64,000 nt of DNA from Piliocolobus tephrosceles (GCF_002776525.5 NC_045439.1:155213407-155277406), one strand, 5' to 3'. Positions 13,546 to 26,229 are shown, counted from the first letter of the stretch. The notes: a model not told the origin generated them from the sequence alone. Numbers and translations are program-made.

Positions 13546-14299
13546 ATTCAAGAGAGTTTAAAATGAAAATAACTTAATGAAGAGATTGTGTCCAGATTGA
13601 AGGACCCCAGAAAACAAGCATGGGCTTGTGAGCTTCCAAGGAACTAGCAACAGCAGAAAGCCCTTACCAACCTTAGGCCCAAAGGGCAAAGGGAGGCGAG
13701 AGTATTACAGGAACCTGGCAAGAACTGGAGGCAGGGAAAAGGGCCATGTAGTAAGAGCTGTGGTGGTAGAAGAAAGTAGCCATCTCCAAAATCTTGACTC
13801 AGCAGTTATGCAGTGACACAGCCTCATTCTCCTGTTGCTGTTTTACCTGCTCTTTATGTTACAAATTCTTTGCTGTCTCATAATCATGGGTTGTCTACCT
13901 GCATGAGGTATGGGGACTGAAAAGCTAACTGGAAGCCCTGATTGCCTGTGTAAGAATACTGCATTTGAACGTCACCATAGGGTGATCAGGCCTGGGTATT
14001 GATTGGGGAACCTCATGTGTCAGTGTCTCCTGGTTCTTTGTCTTGAGCTGGTCATGCTTCTCTCAGAATAATGTTGTAGTGTGTGTCTAGTTTTAGAGAA
14101 GACAAGTGTTCTGGAAGCCTAGGGAGGGGAGATGGGAGCTCAGGCCTCAGCATTCAGCATTTAGGAAGCGTGTGGTCACTGAATCCACTTTGCTATGAGT
14201 TAATCATGCATCAGTTATGCCCGACATCTTTCCCAGTCCGGAGGAGAAATGCCGTCAGCCATACTGGGGGAGGGACAGTCACTCACCATGAAGTAAGGC

Positions 14300-15201
14300 T
14301 ATCAGTTTCTCTCTGATTGTTGAATTAGCTGTGTTCCAAATATTTTCTAATTTCCCTTGTGATTTTTCTTTGACCTGTGAGTTATTTTGAAGTGTATGGT
14401 CTCATTTCCAAGTTTTTGGGATTTTCCAAATAATTTCCTGTTATCAGTATCTAATTTAATTCCTTTGTAGCCAATGAATATATTTCGTATGATTTTGATC
14501 CTCTTAAATGTATTGAGACTTGTGGCCCAGCATGTGATCTATTTTGATAAATTCCATGTGTACTTGCAAAAATACATCTAGCTACAGTTATTGAATGGAG
14601 TGTGTTATAAATATCAGTTAGGTAAAATTGGTGGTTAATGTTTAGTTTTCCCATATCCCTACTGATTTTCTGTCAAGCTGTTGTAATTAATTACTAAGAA
14701 AGGAATATTGACATCTCCAAATATAATTGCTCATGTAGTTATTTCAGTTCTGATAGTTTTGCTTCATGTATTTGGAAGTTCTGTTATTAATGCCAGGTAC
14801 AAATAATGACAATGTAGGCATGTTATGTCTTTTTGATGAAGTGACTCTTTTATCATGATGAAAGTTCTCTGTATCCCTCTGTCTGCCCTCCTCCACACTA
14901 TTTTTCCCTAAGGTGGTTTCAGTACTTTAAAGTTGTCATTTCACTGCCTTTTGGGCTGTATGCTCTGAGAAGTCTAGTGATTCTTCAGTTTTCTCTACAT
15001 AATATATTTTTTTCTGTCCGCTTTTATAATTGTCTTTTTATCACAGATTTTCCAGTTTATTGTAGTTTTCTTTGTGTTAATCCTGCTGGGGAGTCATTGA
15101 GCAACTGTGATCTGTAGGTTAATAATTTTCTTCAAATTTGGAAAATTGAAGCCAATACTTCTTACACCTTTAAGTATTTTTCTGCTCCTTCTAGCCCATC
15201 T
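14300..15201 (-). mobile_element. LINE-1 (L1M) ORF2 fragment
   Basis: Antisense L1 ORF2-region text: TTTGACCTGTGAGTTATTTT, TGGCCCAGCATGTGATCTAT, CTACTGATTTTCTGTC and TATGTCTTTTTGATGAAGTG occur in L1 order. All frames are broken. An Alu follows immediately. Confidence 0.75.
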
Positions 15202-15510
15202 CTTTTTTTTTTTTTTTTTTAAGGGCAGGGTCAGTCTCTGTCATCCAGGCTGGAGTGCATTTGTGTGATCTTGGCTCACTGCAGCCTCAACCTTCCAGGC
15301 TCAAGTGACAAGTGATCCTCCCACCTCAGCCTCCCTAGTAGCTGGGATCACAGGTGCAGGCCACTAGGCCTGGCTGATTTTTGTATTTTTAGTAGAGATG
15401 GGGTTTTGCCATGTCAGCAAGGCTGGTCTTGAACTCCTGAGCTTAAGTGATCCACCCACCTCCGCCTTCCAAAGTGCTGGGATTACAGGCATGAGCCACT
15501 GTGCCCAGCT
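15202..15510 (-). mobile_element. Alu (AluJ/S-like)
   Basis: Antisense Alu from a T-run through CATCCAGGCTGGAGTGCA to GAGCCACTGTGCCCAGC, next to the L1 fragment. Confidence 0.9.
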
Positions 15511-15617
15511 ACCTAGGCTTTCTACTGAGAGGTGATTTCTGGACTGAAAAAATTACCAAAGCCCCAGTGACCTATGGGACATTATCAATCAGTCTGAAGT
15601 ATGTGTAAATAGAAATG

Positions 15618-15888
15618 GGGTGGCAAGGCGAGTTGACTCATGCCTGTAATCCCAGCACTTTGGAAAGCCAAGGCTGGCAGATTGCTTTAGCTCAGGGGTT
15701 CGATCCTAGCCTGGGCAACATGGTAAAACCAAAATACAAAGATACAAAAATAAATTAGCTGGGCATGGTGGTGCATGCCTGTGATCACTTGTCACTTGAG
15801 CTGGGGAGGTTCGAAGCTGCAGTGATCCAGGATCGCACCACAGCATTCCAGCCTCGATGATATAGTGACACCCTGTCCAAAAAAAAAA
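15618..15888 (+). mobile_element. Alu (AluJ-like, diverged)
   Basis: CATGCCTGTAATCCCAGCAC to CATTCCAGCCT and an A-tail at 15879-15888. A segment of the right arm is missing or scrambled. Confidence 0.85.
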
Positions 15889-16799
15889 GTAGATTTATTG
15901 GGAAGGAAAGCGGGAAATCTGGTGCTAGGGAAAAGTGCAGGACTCCTCCTCAGTACTAATGACTGGTGGAAGAAGGGAGATAGGAAAACTCTGGTGCCTA
16001 AGACGCTCAGGCAAAAGGTGGCGATTTACGAATCTGGATGTGTTATAGAGGCCATTTGTTAGCAGCTCTGATGAAGAGTTCACTTTAATTCCAAATCATT
16101 GGGCAAGGTAATATCCAAACTTTCCTGCTTAGAAGGGCAGAGATTGTTACTGACATACGACTAGACCAGCCTTATTGGCGCTAGTGCTGGCAACAATACT
16201 GTGTAAAGATAATCGTTAGTCTAAACACCTGGAATGGAGCTAAGGCTTGGGTGGGAACTAAGTAGATTATATAGTTGTTTTTCTCAGAATTTTATATCAC
16301 AAAAACCTTTGTTGGCCATCAGGGATCAGCTTGTTTCTTCCTTTCAATGAGAGTAATGAAATAAAGAATGCCCTTTCATTCTCACTGCGTTGCAAGGACA
16401 CTCAGAGCCATGTTGTATTCTCAGTCTCTTAATTATATTGTGTATGCTCAATCACATTTAATGGTAAATGTGCCTTCTTTCTGTATTTATCTTGTTATGT
16501 ATATTCCTTTTTGTGAGTTTCCTGGGATCATTTCTTTTTGGAAAGAAAGTTTTTAAAAAATCGTTTATTATATATTTTATAATCCAGGGTTTAGTATTTT
16601 GTAGTTTTTTCTCGACTTCCTTAGCTATTAGGACAACAAGTGATGATAGTATGTCTTCAAGAGTTGGATTTCCCACTGGTGCAACCATCCTCATAGTAAT
16701 TGGAATAATGTGACATAAAAGGGAAAATGTTACTCAAATTTACTTATAATGAATACCATATGACTTTTTTTTGTATTCTTTTTCTTCAATAACATTTTA

Positions 16800-17088
16800 G
16801 GGGCCAGGCACAATGGCTCATGCCTGTAATCGCAACACTTTGGGAGGCCAGGGTGGTAGGATCACTTGAGCCCAGGAGTTCGAGACCAACCTGGGCAAAA
16901 CAGCAAGAGCTTATCTTTACAAAAAAATTTAAAACTAGTTTTGTGTGGTGGTGCACACCTGTTGTCCCCGCTACTTGGGAGGCCGAGGCAAGAAGATTGC
17001 TGAGCACAGGAGGCCAAGGCTACAGTGAGTTGTGATCATGCCACTGCACTCCAGCCTGGGTGACACAGTGAGACTCCATCTCAAAAAT
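16800..17088 (+). mobile_element. Alu (AluJ/S-like)
   Basis: GGCCAGGCACAATGGCTCA to CACTCCAGCCTGGGTGACA with a short A-rich tail. Confidence 0.9.
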
Positions 17089-17125
17089 ATATATACATGT
17101 TTTTTGTTAACAAGCAAGTATATTC

Positions 17126-17414
17126 TTTTTTTTTTTTTTTTTTTTTTTTTTTGAGACAGTCTTACTCTGTTGCCCAGGCTAGAGTGCAGTGGCACAGTCT
17201 CAGCTCACTGCAACTCTGCCTCCTGGGTTGTGCCTCAGCCTTCCAAGTAACTGGGATTACAGGCACCTCCCACCACACCCAGCTACTTTTTGTATTTTCA
17301 GTAGAGATTTCGCCATGTTGGCCAGGCTGGTCTCGAACTCCTGACCTCAAGTGATCTGTTCACCTCAGCCTCCCAAAGTGCTGAAATTACAGGGGTGGGC
17401 CACTGCACCCGGTC
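17126..17414 (-). mobile_element. Alu (AluS-like)
   Basis: A long T-run, then GAGACAGTCTTACTCTGTTG to GGCCACTGCACCCGGTC. A possible TSD ATATTCTTT lies on both sides. It forms an inverted pair with the Alu ending at 17088, 37 bp away. Confidence 0.92.
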
Positions 17415-18214
17415 ATATTCTTTATAACCAAACATACTAAAATTTTTTGATCACTTAAGTATTTGAAGTAATAACAACTAATGTTTTCAGCATTTATTAT
17501 CTGAGAATAGACGGAGGCTTTTAATGCGTCAGTGAATCCTGCAACCTCCTCAATTTGTTCCTGATCTTTTCTGCATCACCCCTTACCTCAGTGCTCTATC
17601 CATTCTTGCCATCATTTGCGCCCTGTTTTTCAAGTGTGAAAATATCCAGTGTAACTATGGCCACAAATAAGTTTCCTAGCTTGGGTAATATACACCCCTC
17701 AACTAGTGTTCTCCACAGGAGAAAACTGTGGAAGGAGTTAATACAATAATCATAAGAGATATATATGCATACTTCCTTAAAATGCTATTTCACTTAAAGC
17801 CATGACTATAAATAGTTCCATTCATGGCTCTAGGCTCCTATGTTTGACTTTCTGGGAAGGAGTATATCAAAGGGTATCTATGAATGACCCTGAGGAGCTA
17901 TTGTGTTTCCAGAGATGATCAGCCACTTACTTGGAGCTGTTGCATTTGATGACGTGAATTCTATTTTGGAACATGAACAGATTTAGGATCTGCTGCACAG
18001 TAGTGCAGCTGAATTCTTATAAGCTTTACTGTCATTCTCTTTATCTTCTCTGACAAAAAAAATAGCCTTTCACATGACTGTGTGATGTTGGATATACCCT
18101 CATTGTATATAGATTTCTTTACTTAAAACAGGAAATTATTTGCTTCTTCCATCAAATCTATCTATTCCCCAGCACAGGAAAAGTCTTCTGAAAGAAAATA
18201 ATTGTGAGCCTAGT

Positions 18215-18375
18215 TCAATATCAGGCATATTCTTATTATATTCATTTTATTGATGAGGGAATAAAGACTCGGGGAGTTTTGGTAATTTCACCAAGGTCAA
18301 AGAATTAGTAAAGGTCAAAGCCAGGAATTTAGCCCACATGTTAAGGCCCTGTACCCACGCTCTTTAACTTGTTCA
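18215..18375 (-). repeat. MIR (partial)
   Basis: TTCATTTTATTGATGAGGGA, AGAATTAGTAAAGGTCAAAG and CACGCTCTTTAAC match antisense MIR. Confidence 0.5.
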
Positions 18376-18409
18376 CATCTACTTCTCTCAGCCCTCAATA
18401 TTCTCATCT

Positions 18410-18600
18410 GGGGACTGGCAATAACATGCCTCTCTAAATAGCATAAAGAACGTAGATTTTAGTTCTGCCTTTGCTGCTAGCTGGCATGTTGGAAATACTG
18501 CGATCTTCATGGATTTCAGTTCTTTCAACTCTAAAATGAGCATGTAGGTGGGGAGATATACAAGATTCCTTCCAACTGTAAATTTTATTTGAATTTAAGG
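18410..18600 (+). repeat. MIR-like fragment
   Basis: GTTCTGCCTTTGCTGCTAGC followed by ATTTCAGTTCTTTCA and CTCTAAAATGAG suggests a diverged sense MIR. Confidence 0.35.
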
Positions 18601-20868
18601 ATGATTTTGGAAATGCAAACTACATTGCAGTTGCTTGATGGCCGTGGATGCTTTCCTCATCGATGCTCAGACCGACAGAGCTTGCTCCCCACTCTCTGCT
18701 AGTTTTTGATTCGCTGTCTGCCTTTCTCTGACCGGCCACACCTTCCACCTGTCCATCTTTGCTCATTCATCATTTCTCTCCCCACATACTTCCAGTGAGG
18801 CGTTAGAGGCTGGGGTGGACAGATACCACACCTCCTCAGAATTTTATCTACCTAGCTGGTTTGGTGACATTGTGACATTTAACACTGCTGAGAATGAAAA
18901 GGGGGTAGTTGCATTAGTGAGCATTGGTCTCTAATTGACAGGTAGCAGCCATGAGACTATACTTTGGCCACACCTCTCTCTTCCTAGATATAGACATGAG
19001 TAATTACGTACACAGCCACACACCCACTCTACAAGAACTTAGCAGTGTCACTTTCCATTAGCTTCACGTCTAGATTGCTGTGTTTCTTGCTTGTAAGTAC
19101 ACGTTTGAATAACATAATGGAAGACAACCTGTCCACCTGTACATATCAATTCTGATATTCCCAGCTGAGAAAACTTCACCTTGTAGGGTTTATTTTATGT
19201 CAAGTAAGATGAATGGCCTTGGGCACTACAGCACGGGAGCCAAAACTCAGAGTTTTAAGCCTAGGGTTTTCGTTTTTTCTGTCCTCTTTTTGGATGCATA
19301 ACCATTTCATCACTGCTGTCAAGTGAGGGCTTGGTGTGATGGGAGAATTAAAAGAAACAGCCTAAAAGGCACTGTAATTTTGTCCCTTGGGGACTTTGGC
19401 CAGATCTGCTGGTTACATAGTATGTTCACAGACTTCCTTTAGAAAATTGGTATATTTTTATATGTATATTCTTTAGATGATTAAAGACAATGTCTGGTAA
19501 ATAAGGTTAACTGTTTAATAAAATGTAGTTTGTGTATGAATGAGTAAATGGGTGTGCCATGAGTTTTCACTTCATTTTTCAATCCTTGCAGTACATTGAA
19601 TAATTCTTTTCAGTACAAATTACAAAACAAAATCACTCGTGTTTACGTCCTCAGCTGAAAAGGTTTAATGTCTTTAATCGTTACAGTGCTTCTAGCAGGA
19701 GCAGACATGATAGTGTATGAGGCAACTATTTCAACAAAGAAGTCCCAGATCTCAATGGTTTATAATAAATATTTATTGTTTTTATGCACTGGCCTGGTAG
19801 TTGGCTCAGGTTCACTCCACTGGGCCTGGGTTTCACTGAGCTTGGCTCCAGGCTTGCAGGACTGTGCCTAGGTCAGACGTTCCAGGTTTCATTCGAAGCT
19901 CCCAAGGACCGTGTTCGTCTCATGGTGAGGGCAGAAGCACAAGGCGGGGCATGAAAACACACCATGCGTCTCAAGGCCTTGGCCCAGAATTGGCACACTG
20001 TCACATTGTTTACATTCAGATGACCAAAGCAAGTCACGTGGCAGGGGAAATAGACCAGAACAGGCCGTGAGTGCGTGATCATATTGCAGGGAGGGAGTGA
20101 AACAGTGGGAACCATAATCCGGTGTACCCCTGCTAGACAGACTGATCCCATTTTGGAAAGATGAGCTGTGGACACTGCCTCCTGTTTTAAATGGCATATG
20201 ACTACCTTTCCATTCTGTCTGCTTCTGTTGTTTTGATAATTGACAGCAAAACCTCAGTCTGATGTTGTAGGTTAGCATCAGGAAGTGCAGCTCGTCATGT
20301 GAATGGTTTTGAAAAGCACAGACTTCCAAAGTGGTTCCAAGGTAAGTCACCCCACCTTTACTGTGACTGTGCTGTATGTTGTATTAACCGTGGTCAGCTG
20401 TACAAATAACCTGTGTGTGTATGTGTGGTCGATCAAGCTGTTGAAATGTCTTTGAGAAACAAAATATTGAGTACAAGACAGGTTTGTAATGTGCACATGA
20501 AAGGGAAAGACACATGTTTAAACTGATAAGACCGATTCAGGTTTTCAGAAAATATTCTCTAAAGATCTAACACCCCCAAATCTGTTTGTATCAGAAAATT
20601 AAATGACAGTTGACTGTTTTGACAGAATATATTTATCTAATTTCAGATGATTTTCTTCTCTTTTTATTAAATGTATTCAGCTGGAGAGACTACTTTGGGT
20701 GTTACCCATTTTAATAAATACAGACTTGTGCTTTATTTTTGACTAAAAAAGTTGTGTTTGTGTTGTTAAAACTCTCCACTCCAAAATTATTTTATAAATA
20801 CGTTACAGTCGTCAGAATGTTGACTTTGTCATTTGTCCTAACCTACTTTGTCAGACTTTTGAGAATAA

Positions 20869-20906
20869 CAGTTTTATGTTACTTATTTCAGTTTTATGTT
20901 ACTTAT
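20869..20906. repeat. 20-bp-period tandem duplication
   Basis: CAGTTTTATGTTACTTAT occurs at 20869-20886 and again at 20889-20906. Confidence 0.9.
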
Positions 20907-21450
20907 GGTCCTTTTCTGTCCAAATGATTCTTGCCAAAATTATTCTGCATCATGGTTTTACCTTGCATGTTTCCTTCATAGGGATATTGTCTGGTTAAAC
21001 CTTAGGTATTAGAAATTAACTCTTTAAAACTAAAACCATTTCCAGAAAGCAGACAACTTTCACCTTGGCATTATTTTCCCTCTGCATAGAGAGTGAATTG
21101 GATTGCACACCTCACCTCATTAATGCAGTATTGGATAGCCACTGCAAGTGTGTGAGGGGTTTGCATGTGTGTTTGCATAAATATGCATGCATGTGTGTTT
21201 CATCAAGACCCCAAATCCTTGTTATTATGGGAATGTTTCGCTCTCTTGTACCTAAATGATGAACTTATACTCACCAGACAATGTGCCTCTGCTGATACAG
21301 ATGTCTGACCTCAGGTGTTGTACATTGTGTTTTGTGATATATAATATATATTATGTTTTATATTGTTTTATTATTCTGTGCAAAGTTTCCCCAAAGCCAG
21401 CACCTACTTCAAAAGAAAAATGAAAGGTTGAGGGATTTAAAATGAGGGAT

Positions 21451-21498
21451 GTAACCAATACATCTTGGAAGATTAGTAACCAATACATCTTGGAAGAT
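21451..21498. repeat. 25-bp-period tandem duplication
   Basis: The unit beginning GTAACCAATACATCTTGG occurs at 21451 and again at 21476 with no mismatch over 23 bp. Confidence 0.95.
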
Positions 21499-22714
21499 GA
21501 GGTAGTACAGTGAGAGTATACTGTAAATTTTAAAAGATTTATGACAAAGGCGAACAGAAATAGTCCAGGAGGAGGATGAGCCATATAAATAGAAGTTAAA
21601 GGGGGTCTGAGCTTTAATTTCTTCATCTGTTACAGTATAACCAGTACTGTCTTCCTCAGAGTCAACATGAACATAAAGCAAAGGTACTAAGCAGAGTGCC
21701 TTCTCCCTGAGGTTCTTTTAGGCATTAGTTCATTCCTCTGTCTTGAGACTAGAAGTTGGGTCACTCCAAAGCACATGAGACTCTAAATGAAAGCCCAGAA
21801 GACTGTCTGTAGACAGTAGGTAGCAAGGGGATTGACTGGAAAGGCACTTGTTCTGAGGCATCTGGCCCAGATCAAGGAAGAGCCTAGGTATACTCTTCCT
21901 AGACAACTGTGTCTGCAGGGGTGAGCATAGACTGGGGAAGCCCTGGACTCTCATTTTTCTCAGTGGCTGCAGAAAGGTGTTTTGTGGACAGCCTGCTTAG
22001 AGGGTAACTGTAGACACACTGTGACCTGCATCATCTTTCACTTTGAAGTGTGATTGAAAACTAACATACCCAACAGGCAAACAACAGCCAAACCTTAGCT
22101 GTTTTCATTTTTTTCTAAAATGCTACTCTAATACAAGCATGCTATCCCGCAGGTCCTTTGTGAGCTGACTTACTCTCAGCTCTAGTTTCGTGTAAGTCAG
22201 GTTTCAGCATGGTAGAAGCCGTTGGTTGGCTTTGGGTGACTGCCAAACAGACTCTTACAGGGATTATGTGTAATAAACACGCTATCATATATTCAACAGT
22301 GATCTCTGTTGCAAAATACCCTGAGCCTAAACTTTTAACTTCTGCCTGGTTGCTTAAAATTTTGCCAAGGTTGCTTACCAGGAATTAAAAGAGGACTAGG
22401 AACTTGAGTGCTATGTGAAACATTAGAAGTGATCTAATCTGGTATTTTCCAAACTGTGTTCCACTACAACATTAAGTGGCTTGCGACACATTTAGCAGGT
22501 GTCCTTTAAATGGATTCTGTGGCCAAATGAGTTTGGAAAACCCTATGATACAGAATTAGGTTTTCTGTACTAAAGGACATCCCAAGGTCTTTAATACGCT
22601 AACACGAATCATGGTTCTTTTAGAGATACCGTATGTAGCTTTTCTCACTGATTTGACTGTAGTAAAGTCCTTTTGTTGTAGAACACATATTGCTATTTTG
22701 AGAACAGAATGTCA

Positions 22715-22960
22715 GGCAGAGGCCATAGTGTAGTCATTAAAAGCACGACCCTCTGTTGTTTAACTGCCTGGGTTCAAGTCCTAGGTTAACCATTTACTGA
22801 TTTTATGATTTTAAGCAAATTGCTTAACTTCTTTGTATTTCAGTTTCTCCATTTAAAATGAGAACACTAATGATACCTAACTATATGTTATCATAAAAAT
22901 TGACCAGAGCTAAAAACAGTGTCTGGCACATAGTTAATGATTATCATCCTATTATTACTT
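22715..22960 (+). repeat. MIR
   Basis: A nearly full sense MIR: ATAGTGTAGTCATTAAAAGC, GCCTGGGTTCAAGTCC, TTGCTTAACTTCTTTG, CAGTTTCTCC and GTGTCTGGCACATAGT in order. Confidence 0.8.
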
Positions 22961-23039
22961 GCCTACAGTTTAGGTTAGAATGAGCTAGACTAATAACTTT
23001 GATTCTAGAGATGACAAAAGGGAATCCCAAATAGGTTTC

Positions 23040-23170
23040 TCATGCAGTGCTCACTCATTCAACAAAGTGACCAAGTCCTGTATGCACCATGCATAATAAT
23101 TCTATTCCCAGAAATGAAGATGAAGAAGGCACCATTCCTGCCCTGGAGAACACACACATTAGTAACTTGG
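23040..23170 (-). repeat. L2 fragment
   Basis: CATTCAACAAAGTGACC followed by CATTCCTGCCCTGGAGAAC resembles antisense L2. Confidence 0.45.
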
Positions 23171-23547
23171 CTCAGATGACACTGTTTAGGAACTGTAGGA
23201 AAGCCACAGGCTAGACCTCCTGACTTCTGTCCCCCAGCTCCTCTGATTCCATTATGAGATAGAATGACCCATATGCAACCTGTAATCAAGAATATGGGGC
23301 ATAGAGTACAGTCAATAGAATTATCTTTTCAAACTGGGGATGAGGGCATATGTTGTAATTTTTTGTTGGTGTGATTTAGAAATTGTCAGGAGAAATACTT
23401 TTGAAGGAAAGCAATCTCTTAAAAATATAACTTAGAAAGCAAAGTAAGAGCTAGTATGAAGAAGGCTACGTAGGAGTTCCCCAAATACGGCTTTATTTAT
23501 TTATTTGGCTGCCGTGTCACTGATGGCCTTCGCTGTGTCTGTTTTAG

Positions 23548-23723
23548 GTATCTCCTCTGAGGGCTTTCCCTGGGATGGCTTCAATGAGCAGACACCTAAA
23601 GACCTTCCCAACAGAGATGGAGGCACGTGGCTTCTGGGCTACAGAGCAGGACCAGCCTGTCCATTTTTGCTTCATGAGGAAAGGGAGAAATCAAACAGAA
23701 GCGAATTGTACTTGGATCTCCAT
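23548..23723 (+). CDS. FMN1: FMN1 internal coding exon, long isoform
   Basis: Formin-1 is an actin-nucleating and elongating formin linked to adherens junctions, microtubules and limb and kidney development. This 176-bp exon encodes part of the N-terminal region of the long isoform, upstream of FH1/FH2. The acceptor is ...GTTTTAG before 23548 and the donor is GTAAGT at 23724. The first two bases (GT) complete a Gly codon begun in the preceding exon. Then 58 codons follow, starting ISSEGFPWDG and ending SELYLDLH, with the boundary in phase 0. I recognise the peptide as formin-1; human reads GGAWVLGYRAG from memory where this copy has GGTWLLGYRAG. The ending LDLH joins in frame to PDHSPTEQ encoded at 45045. 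No stop or frameshift is seen. The large exon before it is outside the window. No known domain lies in this segment; it is Pro/Glu/Arg rich and probably disordered. Confidence 0.95.
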
Positions 23724-23816
23724 GTAAGTAGAAATCTTTGTGATTGTGCTGTGGTTCTTTGTGGTCAACAGAGGCTCATTTAATATGTATTTAATGTAAA
23801 TTGTATATATAAAGCT

Positions 23817-24008
23817 GCATTTAGCGTATCAGTCATTGTTTAAAAAAATCAGTGGGTTGCAGAAAATCAAGATGCAGCTTGGTGATCTGAAATTTGTACA
23901 CTAGAAAGTAACTAGCAACTTGTCTAGGAGTGACTGTGTTTGTCATTTATCTGAGTGTTTTCAGGGCACACTGTTCATTAGCTTTGTATCCTAAATTCAT
24001 TGTGGGAG
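23817..24008 (+). repeat. source copy of a local 190-bp duplication
   Basis: This unique intronic segment starts 94 bp after the FMN1 donor at 23724. It is present again at 24697-24889 with about seven substitutions and one 1-bp indel. It is taken as the source because the other copy sits inside an L1. Confidence 0.9.
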
Positions 24009-24289
24009 TACCCACTGATTGCGAGTCACTACTTAATATCCTTTTACTAAAAATTTGTGAATAACATAGGTAAGCCAACTGATATGCTCTGGATTGTCAA
24101 ATGAAATCCAAATACCCTGCCTTCCTTCCATATTCATGAACCTTTCTCCCCAGCTGCTCAAGTAACAGGTAGATAGGTTGGCAGAAAATCTGCAGAATAT
24201 AGGATGATGCATTTAAAAAACATAACCTTCTCCTTTCTGTTTTTTAAAATTTTTGTTCTCTTTTAATAACCTCTCTGCAATTTTCTTTT

Positions 24290-25125
24290 TAATTAATTTT
24301 TTTTATTTCAATAGGTTTTGGGGGGAACAGGTGGTGTTTGGTTACATGAGTAAGTTCTTTAGTGGGGATTACTGAGATTTTGGTGCACCCATCATCTGAG
24401 CAGTGTACACTGTTCCCAGTGTGTAGTCTTTCATCCTTGGCTTCCCCCGACCCTTTCCCACAAGTCCCCAAAGTCCACTGTATGATTGTGATGCCTTTGC
24501 GTCCTCATAGCTTAGCTCCCACTTACGAGTGAGAACATAGGATGTTTGGTTTTCCATTCCTGAGTTATTTCACTTAGAATAATAGTCTGCAATTTTACCC
24601 AACTTTCTGCAAATGGCATTATTTCATTCCTTTCTATGGCTGAGTAGTATTCCATGGTATATGTGTATATATATGTGTGTGTGTATATATATATATGCAT
24701 TTAGTGTATGAGTCATTGTTTAAAAAAATCAGTGGGTTGCAGAAAATCAAGATGGAGCTTGGTGATCTGAAATTTGTACACTAGAAAGTAACTAGCAACT
24801 TGTCTAGGAGTGACTGTGTTTGTCATTTATCTGAGTGTTTTCAGAGCACTCTGTTCATTAGCTTTGTAGCCTAAATCTCATTGTGGGAGAGATCACACAC
24901 ATATATATATACACATGTATACACACACACGCACACACATACCACATTTTCTTTATCCACTCATTGATTGATGGGGATTTGGGCTGGTTCCATATTTTTG
25001 CAAATTTTACTGCTAATAAACATGCATGTGCAAATATCTTTTCTTGTATAATGACTTCTTTTCCTCTGGGTAGATACCCAGTAGTGGGATTGCAGGATCA
25101 AATGATAGATCTACTTTTAGTTCAA
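24290..25125 (-). mobile_element. LINE-1 3' fragment interrupted by a copied intron segment
   Basis: Antisense L1 3' end: GGTGTTTGGTTACATGAG, GAGTGAGAACATAGGATG, GGCTGAGTAGTATTCCATGG, then after an interruption CATTTTCTTTATCCACTCA and GGGTAGATACCCAGTAGTGG. The L1 text breaks in a TA/TG-rich tract at about 24660-24696 and resumes after 24942. Between them is a copy of 23817-24008. Confidence 0.88.
24697..24889 (+). repeat. derived copy of the local 190-bp duplication, inside L1
   Basis: About 96% identical to 23817-24008, same orientation, starting 880 bp downstream. It is flanked on both sides by TA/TG/CA microsatellite within the L1. Confidence 0.92.
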
Positions 25126-25142
25126 AAAAATTAGCCTTCTCT

Positions 25143-25460
25143 GTTTTTGTTTTTTGTTGTTGTTTTGTTTTGCTTTGTGTTTTTGAGGTGGAGTCTTGCT
25201 CTGTTGCTCAGGCTGGAGTGCAGTGGCAGGATCTTGGCTTGTTGCAACCTCTGCCTCTTGGGTTCAAGCAGTCCCCCACCTCAGCCTCCTGAGTAGCTGG
25301 GCTTACAGGCATGAGCCACCACACCCAACTAATTTTTGTATTTTTAGTAGAGATGGGGTTTCACCATATTGGCCCGGCTGGTCTCAAACTCCTGACTTGA
25401 AAATGTTCCCTCTCGCAGCCTCCCAAAGTGCTGGATTACAGGCATGAGCCGTACATCCAC
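25143..25460 (-). mobile_element. Alu (AluS-like)
   Basis: Antisense Alu from GAGGTGGAGTCTTGCTCTG to GGCATGAGCCG. GCCTTCTC on both sides (25134-25141, 25463-25470) is a likely TSD. Confidence 0.9.
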
Positions 25461-26229
25461 CTGCCTTCTCCTTTCGTATTCATTCTTGTTTTCATTGACA
25501 CAGAAGTATTGACTTCTCCTTAGAAAGCACTGGGCTGGGGTTCAGCTACTTCCACATTTAGATGGCCTGATAGGATTGACCAGATTATTGTGATTCTCTG
25601 CAATCCCTCTTTAGCCATCCAGTTTCCTGTCACAGATGAGGTGAGCCACCAGAAATCTAAGAAGCACTTTTTCTTTTTTTTAACCACTAACTTTAATGCC
25701 TGTTGACAATCTGGTGTTCTCCAACTCATTACTTTCAGACCTGGAACCATGTGTTTGACGAGTGTGGGTTAAATCTGTGATGTTCACATGGGCGGCATTG
25801 AAAGAGCAGGAGAACCCTGTGTTTTTCATAACCATAAATCCATGGTCACCGCATGTCATTTTAGAACAGCATTCAGCATTTCAGGTATTACAAAAGGAGG
25901 TTTAGAAATGAAGCTGAAAGATGAGAAAGCTGCAGTCCTGCGGGAGATGGCATGAGAATTAGTAAAGGTTTTGATTTTGTTCCCCTACGTAAATTTGTGC
26001 GTCTTGAGAGATGGTTAAAGTAGGAAGTGTAACAGTGACATCTGTTGGTGAATTACTTTAAGTTGCATTTGCTGCAAACAGCAGATCTACAGTGTAAAAG
26101 TGCTGAAGTAGATTTTGAAAAGCTACTTTATTTTTCTTCTGTGTTTTAAAAAAATTCTGTGTTTATGTGATTTTTAAAATTGGCTAAACTTTGTATTTCT
26201 TGTTTTCCTTTTCCTCTGTAAATTAAATG

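Larger units (their letters stand above)
1..23547 (+). other. FMN1: FMN1 intron upstream of the long-isoform exon (partial)
   Basis: This is the 3' part of a long intron. Beyond the repeats listed separately I see no gene, RNA or exon. Stretches where I recognise nothing certain are 2960-4440, 6260-9130 (apart from a 37-bp tandem duplication), 9640-11007, 12140-13220, 13550-14290, 15900-16795, 17420-18210, 18610-20860 and 20910-22710. The segment about 4780-5690 plus 5891-6040 reads like a degraded old interspersed repeat whose family I cannot name. The segment 19730-20160 also has an old-repeat look. Open frames there are short and on both strands. Confidence 0.8.

Noticed and set aside
19889..20350. 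A 153-codon minus-strand open frame
   Set aside because: It lies in what looks like an old repeat plus unique intron; composition and codon use look random and no family is recognised.
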